5,702 bases of DNA from a bacterium. Lineage in GTDB: Bacteria; Sumerlaeota; Sumerlaeia; UBA8349. A program made the translations under genes and the position numbers. Of this stretch, positions 5,277 to 5,702 are shown piece by piece. The stretch is taken from positions 1-5,702 of the forward strand of contig JABMPG010000326.1 of the NCBI GenBank assembly GCA_013203855.1, read 5' to 3'. Under the pieces are notes generated by a model that saw only the letters and a program-made list of their open reading frames with translations, did not search any database and was not told the DNA's origin. Each line of letters opens with the position of its first letter. The stretch's first letter is position 1.

Positions 5277-5702
5277 CTACTTCCTTCCCGCCCCTATCCG
5301 GACCTCATACAGTTCAGCTCCCACCCGTCGCGCGGCCTCTACGATCTCCGGATAGGGCCGATCGCAGACGTTGAGGAAGCCGATCTGGTAGTTCTCCTCA
5401 TCGGGGCGGCCCGTGGTGGCCTGGTCCTTGTTCTGGAACCAGTGGGTCCCGACAATCTGTGGATTCCCCAGCGCGCCACGCACGTAAGACTCATACATAT
5501 TGGCCCGTTCCTCTTGGTGTTTCGCCGTCTTCAGCCCGGTGTGGAACATGCCGCGGTCGAGGGCGCCGAAATGAAACTCGCCGATCAGGACCGGCTTGTC
5601 GATGCCTTCCGGCAGGTTGAAATCCTCGACGGAGTAGTTGTAGCGGTTGAAACTCACCACGTCGCAGTAGAGCGCGGCGGCTCGGGTGGCGCGGTCGTTG
5701 CC
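5277..5702 (-). CDS. GH50/agarase-like glycoside hydrolase, C-terminal part
   Basis: Only the last 141 residues are present; the frame is open through the right edge, so the 5' part lies outside. The visible part starts with LYCDVVSFNRYNY, a late barrel strand. It then has KPVLIGEFHFGALDRGMFHT, where the Glu of GEF (residue 42 of the visible part, codon at 5577-5579) is placed like the nucleophile of clan GH-A enzymes. GTHWFQNKDQATTGR and ENYQIGFLNVCDRPYPEIVEAARR follow, ending the barrel. From memory this pattern matches GH50 beta-agarases and related PVC-bacterial proteins, which cleave beta-linked galactans. Related GH-A families such as GH42 cannot be excluded from a C-terminus. No signal peptide can be judged. 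A GTG at 5660 is internal, not the start, because clear family sequence continues upstream of it. Confidence 0.8.
   Translation of the reverse strand, partial: GNDRATRAAALYCDVVSFNRYNYSVEDFNLPEGIDKPVLIGEFHFGALDRGMFHTGLKTAKHQEERANMYESYVRGALGNPQIVGTHWFQNKDQATTGRPDEENYQIGFLNVCDRPYPEIVEAARRVGAELYEVRIGAGRK

Overview
The window is a GC-rich, gene-dense piece of a bacterial chromosome. The organism is a flagellated diderm. Evidence for this is a MotA/MotB stator pair, whose MotB carries a peptidoglycan-binding OmpA-type domain, and two lipoproteins with clear lipoboxes. The mix of flagellar genes, a GH50/agarase-like glycoside hydrolase and a nitrilase-fold hydrolase resembles uncultured Planctomycetota/PVC or Hydrogenedentota-type bacteria. 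That placement is a low-confidence inference, because there is no rRNA or marker gene here.

Layout. The left half (49-2461) is on the minus strand and reads, in transcription order, motA, motB, then a FlgO/CsgG/TolB-like lipoprotein gene. It is a motility block. A possible sigma-28 (FliA-type) promoter lies about 105-130 bp upstream of motA, followed by a leader with a GC-rich palindrome. The middle (2717-3873), also minus strand, is a two-gene unit: a LysM-domain lipoprotein with a long coiled coil, whose TGA overlaps the ATG of a NUDIX hydrolase gene. A 9-bp-stem hairpin just after the NUDIX stop, next to other small repeats, separates this unit from motA. A 425-bp divergent intergenic region (3874-4298) leads to the only plus-strand gene, a nitrilase-superfamily hydrolase with an intact Glu-Lys-Cys triad (4299-5249). 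It converges, 27 bp away, on the 3' end of a GH50/agarase-like glycoside hydrolase that runs off the right edge.

How the genes fit together. MotA and MotB form the ion-driven stator, and the FlgO-like lipoprotein could be an envelope accessory to the flagellum. The LysM lipoprotein probably tethers the outer membrane to peptidoglycan or spaces the two, and its link with the NUDIX enzyme is positional only. The glycoside hydrolase suggests polysaccharide use. I see no defence system, CRISPR array, tRNA, rRNA or transposase. This is mostly an ordinary chromosomal region, and the most interesting parts are regulatory or structural signals in the 2462-2716 intergenic region.
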